Positions 32,784 to 41,226 of a DNA stretch of 64,000 bases are shown in pieces (the stretch's first letter is position 1; each line of letters opens with the position of its first letter). The notes beneath the pieces are model-generated. The model was not told the DNA's origin and did not search any database. It saw nothing but the letters and a program-made list of their open reading frames with translations. Origin of the DNA: JAGWBF01 sp965116325. Its GTDB lineage: Bacteria; Chloroflexota; Dehalococcoidia; Lucifugimonadales; JAGWBF01. Where the stretch lies: the NCBI GenBank assembly GCA_965116325.1, contig OZ220675.1, positions 620,001 to 684,000 of the forward strand, given 5' to 3'. A program made the translations under genes and the position numbers.

Positions 32784-33971
32784 TTGCGCCTCTCCCACCT
32801 CAGCCTGACCAACTTCCGGAACTTTCGCCAGCTCGACCTGGACGTCCCACTGGGAGTCACCGTCTTTTGCGGCAGGAACGCCCAAGGGAAGACAAGCCTG
32901 CTGGAAGCCATCTACCTCCTGGCCATCGCCCGCTCTTTCAGGGCTGAGAGCGAGCACCAGGTGGTGAACTGGGCAGCCTCAAGCGAAGATGGCACCGCCC
33001 TCGTGTCAGGCACTTTCGAACATGACGGGGTTGAGACCAAGATAAACATCGGCTACCGCCTTGGTTCGACGAACCGTGTTGGTCAATTGTCAAACGACAT
33101 AGGAGCCGGTCAGTCGTCGCCGACCTTGAGGAAGCAGATCAGCGTGAGCCGAGTGAGGCGGACCGCCACAGAGTTGGTGGGCGTTGTAAACGCAGCCCTG
33201 TTCAGCGCCGATGACATCGAGCTGGTGTACGGCGCGCCATCCCTGCGTCGTCGCTACCTGGACATCCTCATCTCCCAGGTCAGCCAGCCATACCTGAAGG
33301 CACTGCAGCGCTACCAGAAGGTCCTGCTCCAGAGGAATCGCCTTCTCAAGATGATTCACGAACGCAGGGCCGGGGATGATGAGCTTGCCTTCTGGGACGA
33401 GCAGCTCATTAGCGAGGGTTCATGGATCACCGAGCAGCGGCACCTGGCTATGTCTTCCCTGGCAGATCTTTGCCGAGAGGAGCACATCCACTTGACCGGA
33501 GGCTCGGAACCCCTGGTGTTGGACTACCAGCCCTCCATTCCAGGTGAGCCGGCCTACGAAGAGGAGACGGGACTTGCATACGCCTTTCGGAAGGCCCTCG
33601 ATGCCTCCAGCAGGCGGGAGATGCAGCGGGGATCGACCGAGGTTGGACCCCATAGGGATAACCTGAAACTGTGGGTGGGAGGCGTGGATATGGGCACCTA
33701 CGCTTCCAGGGGACAGGCCAGGACCCTTGCCCTTGCCCTGCGACTCGGGGAAGCGTCTTTCCTGTCATCGGCCCGGGGATACGGCCCCATCGTTCTTCTC
33801 GACGACGTCCTGTCCGAGCTGGACTCCTACAGGAGGGAAAGGGTGTTGAGCAAGGCAACCGCGTACCCCCAGACGCTAATCACCACATCGGAGACGGAGG
33901 CGCTCGGGGGCTATTCTATAGAGGGTGCTACCTACTTCAGGGTCGAGGACGGAGTGGTAGCACCCCAATAG
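32784..33971 (+). CDS. recF: RecF recombination mediator
   Basis: SMC-like ATPase that loads RecA at ssDNA gaps with RecO and RecR. The 395-residue protein starts MRLSHLSLTNFRNFRQLDLD, has Walker A GRNAQGKTSLLEAIYLLA, a central coiled region, the signature-motif region YASRGQARTLALALRLGEASFL, and Walker B IVLLDDVLSELDSYRRERVL. Length is normal. The start is TTG, preceded by GGGGGA. In many bacteria recF lies beside dnaA-dnaN; here it follows PAC2 and an unknown gene instead. Converges on the MscS gene with 29 nt between stops. Confidence 0.94.
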   Translation: MRLSHLSLTNFRNFRQLDLDVPLGVTVFCGRNAQGKTSLLEAIYLLAIARSFRAESEHQVVNWAASSEDGTALVSGTFEHDGVETKINIGYRLGSTNRVGQLSNDIGAGQSSPTLRKQISVSRVRRTATELVGVVNAALFSADDIELVYGAPSLRRRYLDILISQVSQPYLKALQRYQKVLLQRNRLLKMIHERRAGDDELAFWDEQLISEGSWITEQRHLAMSSLADLCREEHIHLTGGSEPLVLDYQPSIPGEPAYEEETGLAYAFRKALDASSRREMQRGSTEVGPHRDNLKLWVGGVDMGTYASRGQARTLALALRLGEASFLSSARGYGPIVLLDDVLSELDSYRRERVLSKATAYPQTLITTSETEALGGYSIEGATYFRVEDGVVAPQ

Positions 33972-34000
33972 CTGCATCTGCTACTGCGTCATGGCCCACT

Positions 34001-35182
34001 TTAGCCGAAGTCTGGGCCATCACCGGCCCCGGCATCTGCTCCCGGCCCGGGTACGTCAGCCCCGGGCGGCGGCTCCCTTCTGGGCATTCGACTTAAGCGG
34101 TCCTCATGGGGATGGTCTTCGCCGAAGTAAAGGGTGCGCACCGGGTAGTTGATAACAATCCCTTCCTCCATAAACCTTCCATGTATGCCTTGCACCAGGG
34201 CGGACCGCACCTCGAAGCTGGCAAGCCGGTCCTTGGCCTGGAGGAACAGCCAGAAGTTGATATTCGAGTCCCCGAAATCCTCGAAGCCGAAATAGGCCCC
34301 GTACTCCTTGACGGCGTTGGGGTCCCTCTCCAGCAGGTCGTTCATCACTTCCTGGCAGATCTCCTGCACCCGGAAGAGGTCGCTGTCGTAGCTGACTCCG
34401 CAGGTCATGTAGATGTTGACCGGTGGGACGGGCCTCTGGTAATTGGTGACGATGGCCGTGGAGAAGCGGGAGTTGGGTATAACAACCAGGTTGTTGCTCC
34501 AGGTGCGGATCCGCACAGTCCGCCAGCTTACCTCTATGACATATCCGGCGGTCCCATCCTCCAGTTGGATGTAGTCACCCGGATTCACAACCCCTTCTGT
34601 CATGACGTAGGTCCCCGCAAAGAGGTTGGCCAGAGTCGGCTGCAAGCCCAGGGCTACAGCAAAGCCTCCCAAGCCCAGTCCTGCAATCAGGGGGCTAATG
34701 TTTATCCCCAGCTGGTTCAGGACCATCATGCCGCCCAGCACATAAATGGCGGCCGTGGAAACCTTTCTCAGCACAGGAAGGAGCTGGTTGCCCTGGCTCC
34801 CAGGAAAGCTGTAGTTCTGGGAATACCAGTTGAAAAGGACGGACACCACCGAGCTGATGGCCATGACCCCCAGCCAGATCCCGAGGATGCTGGCCACTGT
34901 GTCTACGAGGTTGTGCCGAGTGTCCGGAATATCCAGGGGGATGGTAAGGGCAAGGTAACCGCCCAGTACTACTATCCCCAAGGTAATTGGGCGGCGTACA
35001 GCCTTTATCAGCTCGGCATCAAGGTCCGTGGGTATGCGCGTAGTCAGCTTGTCGAATAAGGGATAAAGAAGCTTGCCGAAGACGAAGGCTACGACCAGGG
35101 AGAGTGCGAAAATGCCGCCAGCAATGGACGGGTCCAGCCATGCGGGGTCGCCAAGTCCGAAGATCATCACGTAGGAGTGCAT
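34001..35182 (-). CDS. mscS: MscS-family mechanosensitive ion channel
   Basis: About 393 residues. Four to five hydrophobic segments occupy the first 180 residues, and the pore helix and first beta domain read GFAVALGLQPTLANLFAGTYVM, then NPGDYIQLEDGTAGYVIEVSWRTVRIRTWSNNLVVIPNSRF, the MscS-channel consensus (Gly/Ala-rich TM3, then the lateral-portal beta domain). A cytoplasmic alpha/beta domain follows and an acidic tail ends in PGADVPGPGADAGAGDGPD. Releases solutes on osmotic downshock. The start at ATG with an upstream AGGATG is preferred over a GTG-like start 11 codons earlier. Converges on recF. Confidence 0.9.
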   Translation of the reverse strand: MHSYVMIFGLGDPAWLDPSIAGGIFALSLVVAFVFGKLLYPLFDKLTTRIPTDLDAELIKAVRRPITLGIVVLGGYLALTIPLDIPDTRHNLVDTVASILGIWLGVMAISSVVSVLFNWYSQNYSFPGSQGNQLLPVLRKVSTAAIYVLGGMMVLNQLGINISPLIAGLGLGGFAVALGLQPTLANLFAGTYVMTEGVVNPGDYIQLEDGTAGYVIEVSWRTVRIRTWSNNLVVIPNSRFSTAIVTNYQRPVPPVNIYMTCGVSYDSDLFRVQEICQEVMNDLLERDPNAVKEYGAYFGFEDFGDSNINFWLFLQAKDRLASFEVRSALVQGIHGRFMEEGIVINYPVRTLYFGEDHPHEDRLSRMPRREPPPGADVPGPGADAGAGDGPDFG

Positions 35183-35269
35183 TTGGGAACATCCTGCACC
35201 CCACCATGGCCGCAAATCAAGGGGATTCGGATACCTAAAAGAGCCTAGCCGCGCCGGGCGGAGCGGGAC

Positions 35270-36265
35270 CTAGCTCTTCACCAGCTCTCGGACCGTCTCG
35301 GTGAAGGCGGTGAGCACCTTCTTCCAATCGCCGACGACCCCGTAGCGGGCTTCCTTGAAGATGTTGGCTTCGGCATCCTTGTTGATGGCGACAATCACCT
35401 TGGCGCCGGAGCACCCGGCGATGTGCTGGCTCGCACCGGAAATGGCGACGGTGATATAGAGGTCCGGCGTGATTGTCTTGCCGGTGAGGCCGATTTGCCA
35501 GCTTGCTGGCACCCAACCCGAGTCTACGGCCGCCCGGGATGCGCCAATTCCGGCGCCCAGCACCTTTGCCAGTTCCCCCAGGTCCTCGAAGGGTTCGGGC
35601 CCTCCCAGGCCTCTGCCCCCTGCAACGACTATCCGGGCATCCTCCAGCTTGATTCCCTCGGCCTCCTCCCGGACGACGCTGACAACCCTTGACTTGGCCA
35701 TGGATGCGTCCAGGGTGACCTGAACCTGCTTTATCTCTCCTGTCCGGGACGGATCGGGATCAGCGGGCTCGTAGGCCTTGGGCCTCACGGTAGCAAATTG
35801 AGGGGAGCTGGAGCAGCTCACCGTGGCCATGGCATTGCCCCCGTAGACCGGGCGGTTGGCCCTCAGCTCGGTCGTTCCCGGTGCGACACTCACCTCCAGG
35901 CAGTCCTGGGCGAGCCCGACGCTAAGGCGGGCGGCCAGCCTCGGCGCAACCTCTCGCCCTATAGCGGTGCGTCCCATGAGGAGCACCTCCGGGTCAGCTT
36001 CCCGGCAGACGGCATCCAAGGCCGACAGGTACAGGTCGGCTTGGTAGTCAGCCAGCAGCGGGTCGATAGCTGTGTAAGCTACGTCAGCTCCGCAAGCGAA
36101 TGCTTCCTGAGGGGCGCCACCTGCATCGGCTCCCAGCAAGGCAACCGCCATGGGCTGGCCCAGCTGCTCAGCGATGGGCTGGCCGGCAGCCAGTATCTCT
36201 TTGCTGGTCAGGCTGAGCTGTCCATCGGCGAGCTCGCCAATTACCAAGACCCCTGTTTGTGCCAT
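35270..36265 (-). CDS. etfA: Electron transfer flavoprotein alpha subunit
   Basis: Carries FAD and passes electrons from acyl-CoA or other dehydrogenases to ETF:quinone oxidoreductase. The 331-residue protein has the N-terminal domain TGVLVIGELADGQLSLTSKEIL, and the C-terminal FAD domain with ARIVVAGGRGLGGPEPFEDL, GASRAAVDSGWVPASWQIGLTGKTITPDLYI, GASQHIAGCSGAKVIVAINKD. The FAD-contact residues of GxSGAxQHxxG type are present in order IAGCSGA. It follows etfB by 54 nt and GGAGG stands 12 nt before the ATG. Supports an aerobic or respiratory oxidation metabolism. Confidence 0.93.
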   Translation of the reverse strand: MAQTGVLVIGELADGQLSLTSKEILAAGQPIAEQLGQPMAVALLGADAGGAPQEAFACGADVAYTAIDPLLADYQADLYLSALDAVCREADPEVLLMGRTAIGREVAPRLAARLSVGLAQDCLEVSVAPGTTELRANRPVYGGNAMATVSCSSSPQFATVRPKAYEPADPDPSRTGEIKQVQVTLDASMAKSRVVSVVREEAEGIKLEDARIVVAGGRGLGGPEPFEDLGELAKVLGAGIGASRAAVDSGWVPASWQIGLTGKTITPDLYITVAISGASQHIAGCSGAKVIVAINKDAEANIFKEARYGVVGDWKKVLTAFTETVRELVKS

Positions 36266-36319
36266 GTCCGAACGCAACCTCCGTTACGGCTATAGGTCTA
36301 CCAGCTATCGGAACTCCGT

Positions 36320-37120
36320 TCAGATTAGCTTGGCTTCGCGAAGTTTCAGGGCGAGATTCCGGCCTGCTTCCTCTTCGTTGTCTCCTTCGATGAAGTCGCA
36401 CTCCTTGACCGTCGAAGGAACGAACAGGTCCACCAGGTTCAGAAGGGGCGCCGTCTCCAAGGGGGCGACCCCCAGGTCGCCGGCGCTCCAAACCGTCGGC
36501 TGCTTTCGGGTTGCGGCCATGATCCCCCTCAGGGTGGGATACCGGGGCTGTCCAAGCTCGTTGCTGACTGTCACCACGACGGGGAGGGGCGATTCGACCA
36601 CCTCGTACCCCTCGGGCACTATCCTCTCAACGACAACCTTGCCATCGCCAACTTCCACCTTCTTCCCGAGGGTGACACAGGAGGCGTCCATCAACTCGGC
36701 GATTCCCAGCGGAACCTGGGCGTTGTCCCAGTCGGAAGCCTGCCTTCCCGCGATGAGCAGGTCGAACCCTCCCAGCTTGTTCAGGGCCGCCACCAGCATG
36801 CGGGTAGTAACTGCGCTGTCGATGCTGTTCACAAAGGCATCATCTTGGATGAGGACCAGCTCGTCGGCCCCCATTGCCAGGGGCTTCTTCATGGCATCCA
36901 TGGAGAAAGCAGTGCCCATGGACAGCACCGTCACGCTGGCTTCCTGGGAGTCCTTTATCTGGAGGGCAGCCTCCACAGCGTTCTCATCGAAGCCGTTGAC
37001 CACCGGTGGGATGTTGGCGGGAGTTACGATGCGCCGGTTGTCCCGATCGACCTGAAAAGCCGACATGGGAATCTCAGGATCGATCACCTGTTTGGCCAGA
37101 ACGACGATGTTCAGGGGCAT
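36320..37120 (-). CDS. etfB: Electron transfer flavoprotein beta subunit
   Basis: The 266-residue AMP-binding partner of EtfA. Characteristic parts are MPLNIVVLAKQVIDPEIPMSAF, NGFDENAVEAALQIKD, VTVLSMGTAFSMDAMKKPLAMGADELVLI, the etfB signature region DSAVTTRMLVAALNKLGGFDLLIAGRQASDWDNAQVP and the KVVVERIVPEGYEVVESPLPVVVTV element. A GGAGA ribosome site precedes the ATG. First gene of the etfB-etfA pair, with its own strong promoter 40 nt upstream. Confidence 0.93.
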   Translation of the reverse strand: MPLNIVVLAKQVIDPEIPMSAFQVDRDNRRIVTPANIPPVVNGFDENAVEAALQIKDSQEASVTVLSMGTAFSMDAMKKPLAMGADELVLIQDDAFVNSIDSAVTTRMLVAALNKLGGFDLLIAGRQASDWDNAQVPLGIAELMDASCVTLGKKVEVGDGKVVVERIVPEGYEVVESPLPVVVTVSNELGQPRYPTLRGIMAATRKQPTVWSAGDLGVAPLETAPLLNLVDLFVPSTVKECDFIEGDNEEEAGRNLALKLREAKLI

Positions 37121-37167
37121 GACTACTCTCCGATGAGTTCAGGGGCATTTGGCCGAGGCCATCGAGC

Positions 37168-37196
37168 AATATAGCACCCGCCCATATGGGTGTCAA
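37168..37196 (-). promoter_or_regulatory. Promoter of etfBA with palindromic spacer
   Basis: Minus strand: TTGACA (37191-37196), 17-bp spacer, TATATT (37168-37173). The first ten spacer bases are the perfect palindrome CCCATATGGG (37181-37190), abutting the -35, a likely repressor site. The transcript would start about 41 nt before etfB. Confidence 0.75.
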
Positions 37197-37209
37197 ACGA
37201 GAAACGTAC

Positions 37210-37449
37210 CTACGATTCCTGCTCCGGCTCCCACATTTCTTCGTCCATGGCGATAGCCATTCTGCGCCTGTAGTGATAGTAGAAGGCCAGTATAGACACC
37301 GGTATCAGGAGCAGAATAAGTCCGAAGAGGGCTACCGATGCTCCGCCTCCCAGCCCGAGGATGGCATCCAGCTGGTGCTTCACCTTTTCCAGGACGGCAG
37401 GGTCCGCAACCTCCTCGTGGTGGGCCAATATGGCCAGGAGGGGGGCCAC
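37210..37449 (-). CDS. Small membrane protein downstream of MFS transporter
   Basis: A 79-residue protein with an N-terminal amphipathic part (MAPLLAILAHHEEVADPAVLEK), one strong transmembrane helix (VALFGLILLLIPVSILAFYY) and a basic-then-acidic C-terminus (HYRRRMAIAMDEEMW). The GTG start stands 3 nt after the MFS stop codon, implying coupling. It may be an accessory or regulatory peptide of the transporter, or an unrelated small membrane protein. No family recognised. Confidence 0.6.
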   Translation of the reverse strand: MAPLLAILAHHEEVADPAVLEKVKHQLDAILGLGGGASVALFGLILLLIPVSILAFYYHYRRRMAIAMDEEMWEPEQES

Positions 37450-37452
37450 CCC

Positions 37453-38811
37453 CTACATTCCTGCCGATGGACTAGCCTGGGGGACCTGCTGGTACTTCAC
37501 GGAGTACTTGCGCTCCCGGACTGAGAAGGCCGCCATGGCGGCCGGGATGAGCAGGACTCCCACAATGGCAAAAGGCCAGTGATAGGAGTCGGTGAAGTCC
37601 TTCATATAACCTGCGAACTGGATGCTGGCAAAGGCCCCGATCTGGTGAAAGACGAAGGAAACCCCGGCGAGGGTGCCCAGCGCCTTCAAGCCGTAGAAGT
37701 CGGCAGTCAAGGATGTGGAAAGAGGGGCTGTCGCTATCCAGCTGAAGCCGGCCACAACAGCAAAGATCCAAACGCCCCAAGGTCCCGCAGGCAGTATGCC
37801 CCACGCCCCCGCCGACAGCAGGAGCACCAGGTATGCCACTCCACGCCCGGTGTACACCAAGCCCAGCAGATCTTTCCGCCCGAACTTGTCGGACATGGTA
37901 CCCATCACGATTACCCCAACGGCGTTCAGCCCGCTCATCAAGCCGAAGGCCATCCCGGCTGCACCTGCGCTGAACCCCCGCTCCTCGGTGATGTAGGGAA
38001 TGAAGTGGACCGACATGACCGCCGTGGTGGCCCCGCAAACGACGTATGCCATGGACACCTGCCATATGGGAAGCGTGCGGAAGGCCCTCCACCATGTGTC
38101 AACCTCCAGGGGGCCCGTTGGGAGAGGCCCCCCCTTGCCTCCGGCACCTCCCGGGGGCTCAATAGCTCCGTCGGGCAGCAGTCCCATATCGCTGGGGTCC
38201 CTCTTCAGAATGATGGCTGCCAGGGGGACCGCAAAGAGCAGGATCAGGCCTCCCAGGACGATCCAGGCAGTGCGCCAGTTGGTAGCTTCGATCAGGTACA
38301 GGGTGAAAGGCACCAGCAGCAAGCCTCCAACCGACGCTCCCGCCGTACTGATGGCCAGGGCCGCACCCCTCTTCTTTCTAAACCAGCGGCTGAGCAAGGC
38401 CCCGGTGTTGCTGAGGGAGGAGCCGCTCATTGCTATGGACATCACGAGGCCGAAGACAAATATCAGGAACAGGACATGGAATGTGAGAAACAGCAGGACG
38501 GTGAACACCCCGACGATCACAAGACAACTGATGATGACCTTGATGCCAAGCCGGTCGTACAGGCGACCGAAGAAGGGTTGGCTAAGGCCATTGACCAGGA
38601 ATCCCAGAGAGGCAGCCCAGGTCATGGTGGCCCGGTTCTCCAAGCTCAGGGCTTCCTCCATCGGCTCTATGAAAGCTCCAAAAGAGTTCCTGGAACCGAC
38701 TGTCACCAGGGCGATAAAGAAGACCGTTGCTACGATGAACCAGCCGTAATAGACTGGCTGCCTGCGGGTAGACCGAGCGGTTTTCCCCGTGGAACTCTTG
38801 TCCGAGTCCAT
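37453..38811 (-). CDS. MFS transporter (monocarboxylate/oxalate-formate type)
   Basis: A 452-residue major facilitator with 12 predicted helices. It begins after a charged tail with YYGWFIVATVFFIALVTVGS, has the MFS loop motif FGRLYDRLGIKVII between TM2 and TM3, the central hydrophilic loop (PPGGAGGKGGPLPTG), and a second-half loop MGTMSDKFGRKDLLG. The MCT/OFA-like pattern (Y-G-W-x-I, then N-S-F-G-A-F) suggests uptake of a monocarboxylate or other organic acid. Start at ATG is chosen over an earlier TTG, which would add 12 residues. It is followed by a small membrane protein and then, behind a separate promoter, by etfBA. Confidence 0.88.
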   Translation of the reverse strand: MDSDKSSTGKTARSTRRQPVYYGWFIVATVFFIALVTVGSRNSFGAFIEPMEEALSLENRATMTWAASLGFLVNGLSQPFFGRLYDRLGIKVIISCLVIVGVFTVLLFLTFHVLFLIFVFGLVMSIAMSGSSLSNTGALLSRWFRKKRGAALAISTAGASVGGLLLVPFTLYLIEATNWRTAWIVLGGLILLFAVPLAAIILKRDPSDMGLLPDGAIEPPGGAGGKGGPLPTGPLEVDTWWRAFRTLPIWQVSMAYVVCGATTAVMSVHFIPYITEERGFSAGAAGMAFGLMSGLNAVGVIVMGTMSDKFGRKDLLGLVYTGRGVAYLVLLLSAGAWGILPAGPWGVWIFAVVAGFSWIATAPLSTSLTADFYGLKALGTLAGVSFVFHQIGAFASIQFAGYMKDFTDSYHWPFAIVGVLLIPAAMAAFSVRERKYSVKYQQVPQASPSAGM

Positions 38812-38951
38812 GTCTGCCAGCCTAGCACAGGGATACTGCAATCGCAAGGAAATTCATTCCCCTGCACGCCGTCCCCTGAAATCCTCCGGCGTACCTGTTG
38901 GGTGGGTCCTCAACCCTTCCAAATTCCCCGCTTTACAGGCGCGGCAGGTAC

Positions 38952-38981
38952 TTGTCAGGACTCGCCACTTTAATTTATACT
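38952..38981 (+). promoter_or_regulatory. Promoter of the secreted anchored protein
   Basis: TTGTCA (38952-38957), 18-bp spacer, TATACT (38976-38981). The predicted leader is about 97 nt, longer than at other genes here, and ends in AAGGAGGTG, a very strong ribosome site 3 nt before the ATG. Confidence 0.6.
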
Positions 38982-39084
38982 TTACAATCGATCTGCAGAG
39001 TGTATGTAGGTCGCTGCAGTCGGTCTTGCCCACTGCCCTGATGGAGAGGGCACATGCTGTAGGGTACCGTACTAAGGAGGTGCG

Positions 39085-40164
39085 ATGAGGTGGTCGAGGG
39101 CCTTCCCAATGTTTCTGGTAGTGGGAGCTATTTCTCTGCTTCTTTCCCTTTCGCTTGTTTCTGCTCAAAGTGGCTACGGCACCGTTTCCATCAGCGATGG
39201 TGTCGCCAACAGCGACCAAGCTTCTATATCGATTCCTAGGGTGGCCGAACTTCCCTCAGACGAGGTGTATGAAGGGTGGTTCGTCACTGACGACGGCAGT
39301 CAGAAGGTCAGCACCGGGATTCTAGCTGTAGACGAAAACGGCAGCGTAGACCAGACCTTCATTATCGCGATACCGGGCGGAGATGGCGGACTCACTCCCT
39401 TAGGGGTAAACCTCTTCGCCGGCTTCGACAAGTTCGTGGTAACCATAGAGCCGGCCGAGGACGCTGACCCTGAGCCCTCGGACAAGATATACCTGATAGG
39501 CACCATTGCCGAGAACGTTAACGCAATAAGGCAGATTAACTTCTCGAACGCTGGCAGCCCGGTTTACACCGAGGGATTCCACGCGGGAACCCCCAAGGGC
39601 GCCGCATTCGGCCTCAGGGAGCAAACCGGGAAAGTTGCGGCTCACGCCCAGGCAGCCCTGAGCTCCATTAACGCCGGGCAGACCTCCGATGCCCTCGCCC
39701 ATGCACAAATTGCGGTCAACATCATCACCGGCGGAGCTGGCGACGGTGATGGCTATGGGGCCATGACCTATGCCTCAGATGTTGCGACCATCGCCGGGGA
39801 AGCCGGCGACATTGGTGCAGACGTGGCTGCCTCTGCAATGGGGGTAAGCGCAAGTCTCCAAGGCATCGTTGACACCGTCAACCAGGCATCTACGGCCGCC
39901 GCTGCAGGCAGCGACACCGCAACCCGCTCCTTCATTCACTCAGCCTCCAGCCAGAGCGCAGATGCCGCCAGCGCAGCCTATGGAACCTACATGGCTGCTC
40001 AAGCAATGGGAGAGTTCGACCTCGGCATTCCGCCAGCGGCTCCCCCGGTTGGAGACCCGATCATTCCCCAGCTGGCCATAGCTTCGCTCATCGCGGGCAT
40101 GGTGCTCCTGGGCTTCGGCGGACTCGTCGTATTCCGAAACCGCCGTTCCCGCGTCACCGCTTAG
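39085..40164 (+). CDS. Secreted, C-terminally membrane-anchored protein with RskA/CHRD-like N-domain
   Basis: A 359-residue protein. A signal peptide (FLVVGAISLLLSLSLVSAQS) is followed by a beta domain with DEVYEGWFVTDDG and STGILAVDENGSVDQTF, the pattern seen in the extracellular part of RskA-type anti-sigma factors. The Ala-rich helical middle (about 180-320) ends in a Pro-rich linker, one transmembrane helix (LAIASLIAGMVLLGFGGLVVF) and an Arg-rich stop (RNRRSRVTA). There is no N-terminal zinc anti-sigma domain, so it is not a standard anti-sigma factor. A perfect ribosome site and a strong terminator suggest high expression as a single gene. Probably a cell-surface protein. Confidence 0.72.
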   Translation: MRWSRAFPMFLVVGAISLLLSLSLVSAQSGYGTVSISDGVANSDQASISIPRVAELPSDEVYEGWFVTDDGSQKVSTGILAVDENGSVDQTFIIAIPGGDGGLTPLGVNLFAGFDKFVVTIEPAEDADPEPSDKIYLIGTIAENVNAIRQINFSNAGSPVYTEGFHAGTPKGAAFGLREQTGKVAAHAQAALSSINAGQTSDALAHAQIAVNIITGGAGDGDGYGAMTYASDVATIAGEAGDIGADVAASAMGVSASLQGIVDTVNQASTAAAAGSDTATRSFIHSASSQSADAASAAYGTYMAAQAMGEFDLGIPPAAPPVGDPIIPQLAIASLIAGMVLLGFGGLVVFRNRRSRVTA

Positions 40165-40186
40165 CGTTCCTGGTACATGAACAGTG

Positions 40187-40224
40187 AAAGACACCCCCGG
40201 CGATTCTGCCGGGGGTGTCTTTTT
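40187..40224 (+). terminator. Rho-independent terminator
   Basis: A 15-bp stem AAAGACACCCCCGGC / GCCGGGGGTGTCTTT with a 6-nt loop GATTCT, followed by more T residues (TTTT). Strongly stable and directly after the surface-protein stop codon. The AAA/TTT flanks may make it bidirectional for the convergent Fpg/Nei gene. Confidence 0.9.
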
Positions 40225-40264
40225 GGCTTACCCCAGTCCAAGGACGAGCCTTGGGCACCCCATC

Positions 40265-41086
40265 TTAGTTGGATATGAGCATTCCCGGCTGGCAACGCCT
40301 GCAGTAACTCGTGATCTGCTGGTTGGCTGTCAGCTGGGATATGTTGCCCCCGCAGTTAGGGCAGGCCTCTCCGCCCTTGTTGTGAACCTTCAGGAAGTCC
40401 CGAATCTTCACGTGTATGTCATCTCCAACCCGGCCTCGGAGCTCTTCGATGGCTGATCTGACGACGATCTTGGACTGATCGTAGAGGGAGCGTACCTCTT
40501 CAGGAGACAACCTTCCTGCTTTACGAAAGGGAGATACCCCGGCCGCGAAGAGTATCTCGTCGGAATAGGCATTTCCTATGCCGGAAATCCAGGAACCCCG
40601 GGCCAGGACGCCCTTGATCTCTCCCCTGTAGCCCTTCAGCCGGGTGGCGAACTCTTCGAATGAAATATCCGAAATCACATCAGGGCCCTGGTCCAGCAGG
40701 CGGGGCACCTCCCCCAGCTGCTCCCCTTCGATGAAGTACACCCTTCCCATCTGCCTGTCGTCCAGGTACCTCAGCTCCTTGCCATCCCCAAGCCCCAGGG
40801 CGATACAGCTTCTCTTGAGAATCCTGGAACCCTCGTCGCAGTACTGAAAGGCCCCCGTGAGCATCGGGTTGACAGCCAAGCAGCGCCCCCGTGACAGCCA
40901 AAGAAGCAGATACTTGCCCCGGCGCTCGATGGACTCCAAGGTCAAGCCGGCCACCTCCTCCTCGAAGTCACCGGCTAGCGACCTCAAGACCGTGGGCCGA
41001 AGCACCTTGGCCGAGAGGATGGGCTTCCCGACCATCCTCTCGGTAAGGTACTCCCTGACGACCTCCAGGTCCGGTGCTTCGGGCAT
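40265..41086 (-). CDS. mutM: Fpg/Nei-family DNA glycosylase
   Basis: Base-excision repair of oxidised bases with AP-lyase action. The 273-residue protein starts MPEAPDLEVVREYL; the Pro and Glu after the initiator are the catalytic pair (Schiff base and proton donor). It has a helix-two-turn-helix region SWISGIGNAYSDEILFAAGVSP and a C-terminal zinc finger CPNCGG...YCRRCQPG. Because the start is PEAPDLE instead of PELPEVE, it could be a Nei-like subtype. AGAGGTG precedes this ATG; an upstream in-frame start would hide the Pro and would be inactive. Converges on the surface-protein gene. Confidence 0.92.
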   Translation of the reverse strand: MPEAPDLEVVREYLTERMVGKPILSAKVLRPTVLRSLAGDFEEEVAGLTLESIERRGKYLLLWLSRGRCLAVNPMLTGAFQYCDEGSRILKRSCIALGLGDGKELRYLDDRQMGRVYFIEGEQLGEVPRLLDQGPDVISDISFEEFATRLKGYRGEIKGVLARGSWISGIGNAYSDEILFAAGVSPFRKAGRLSPEEVRSLYDQSKIVVRSAIEELRGRVGDDIHVKIRDFLKVHNKGGEACPNCGGNISQLTANQQITSYCRRCQPGMLISN

Positions 41087-41140
41087 TTTCACCTCTGCGT
41101 TAGTGCCTGCACCAAGGAAAGCTGGTCCTATCGCCCAGCG

Positions 41141-41169
41141 TTGGAACAACCATTCAACCCAATTATACT
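41141..41169 (+). promoter_or_regulatory. Promoter of the AhpD-like gene
   Basis: TTGGAA (41141-41146), 17-bp spacer, TATACT (41164-41169), about 50 nt before the ATG, which has AAGGAG upstream. Confidence 0.55.
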
Positions 41170-41226
41170 GTCTCCCTTGCCGATAAACCGATAGGGTAAG
41201 ACCAAGACCATGTTAAGGAGCAATCC

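Noticed and set aside
37579..38973. 464-codon plus-strand frame opposite the MFS gene
   Set aside because: Antisense to a clear 12-helix transporter; the product is polar, Gln/His-rich and unlike any protein, so it is a compositional artefact.
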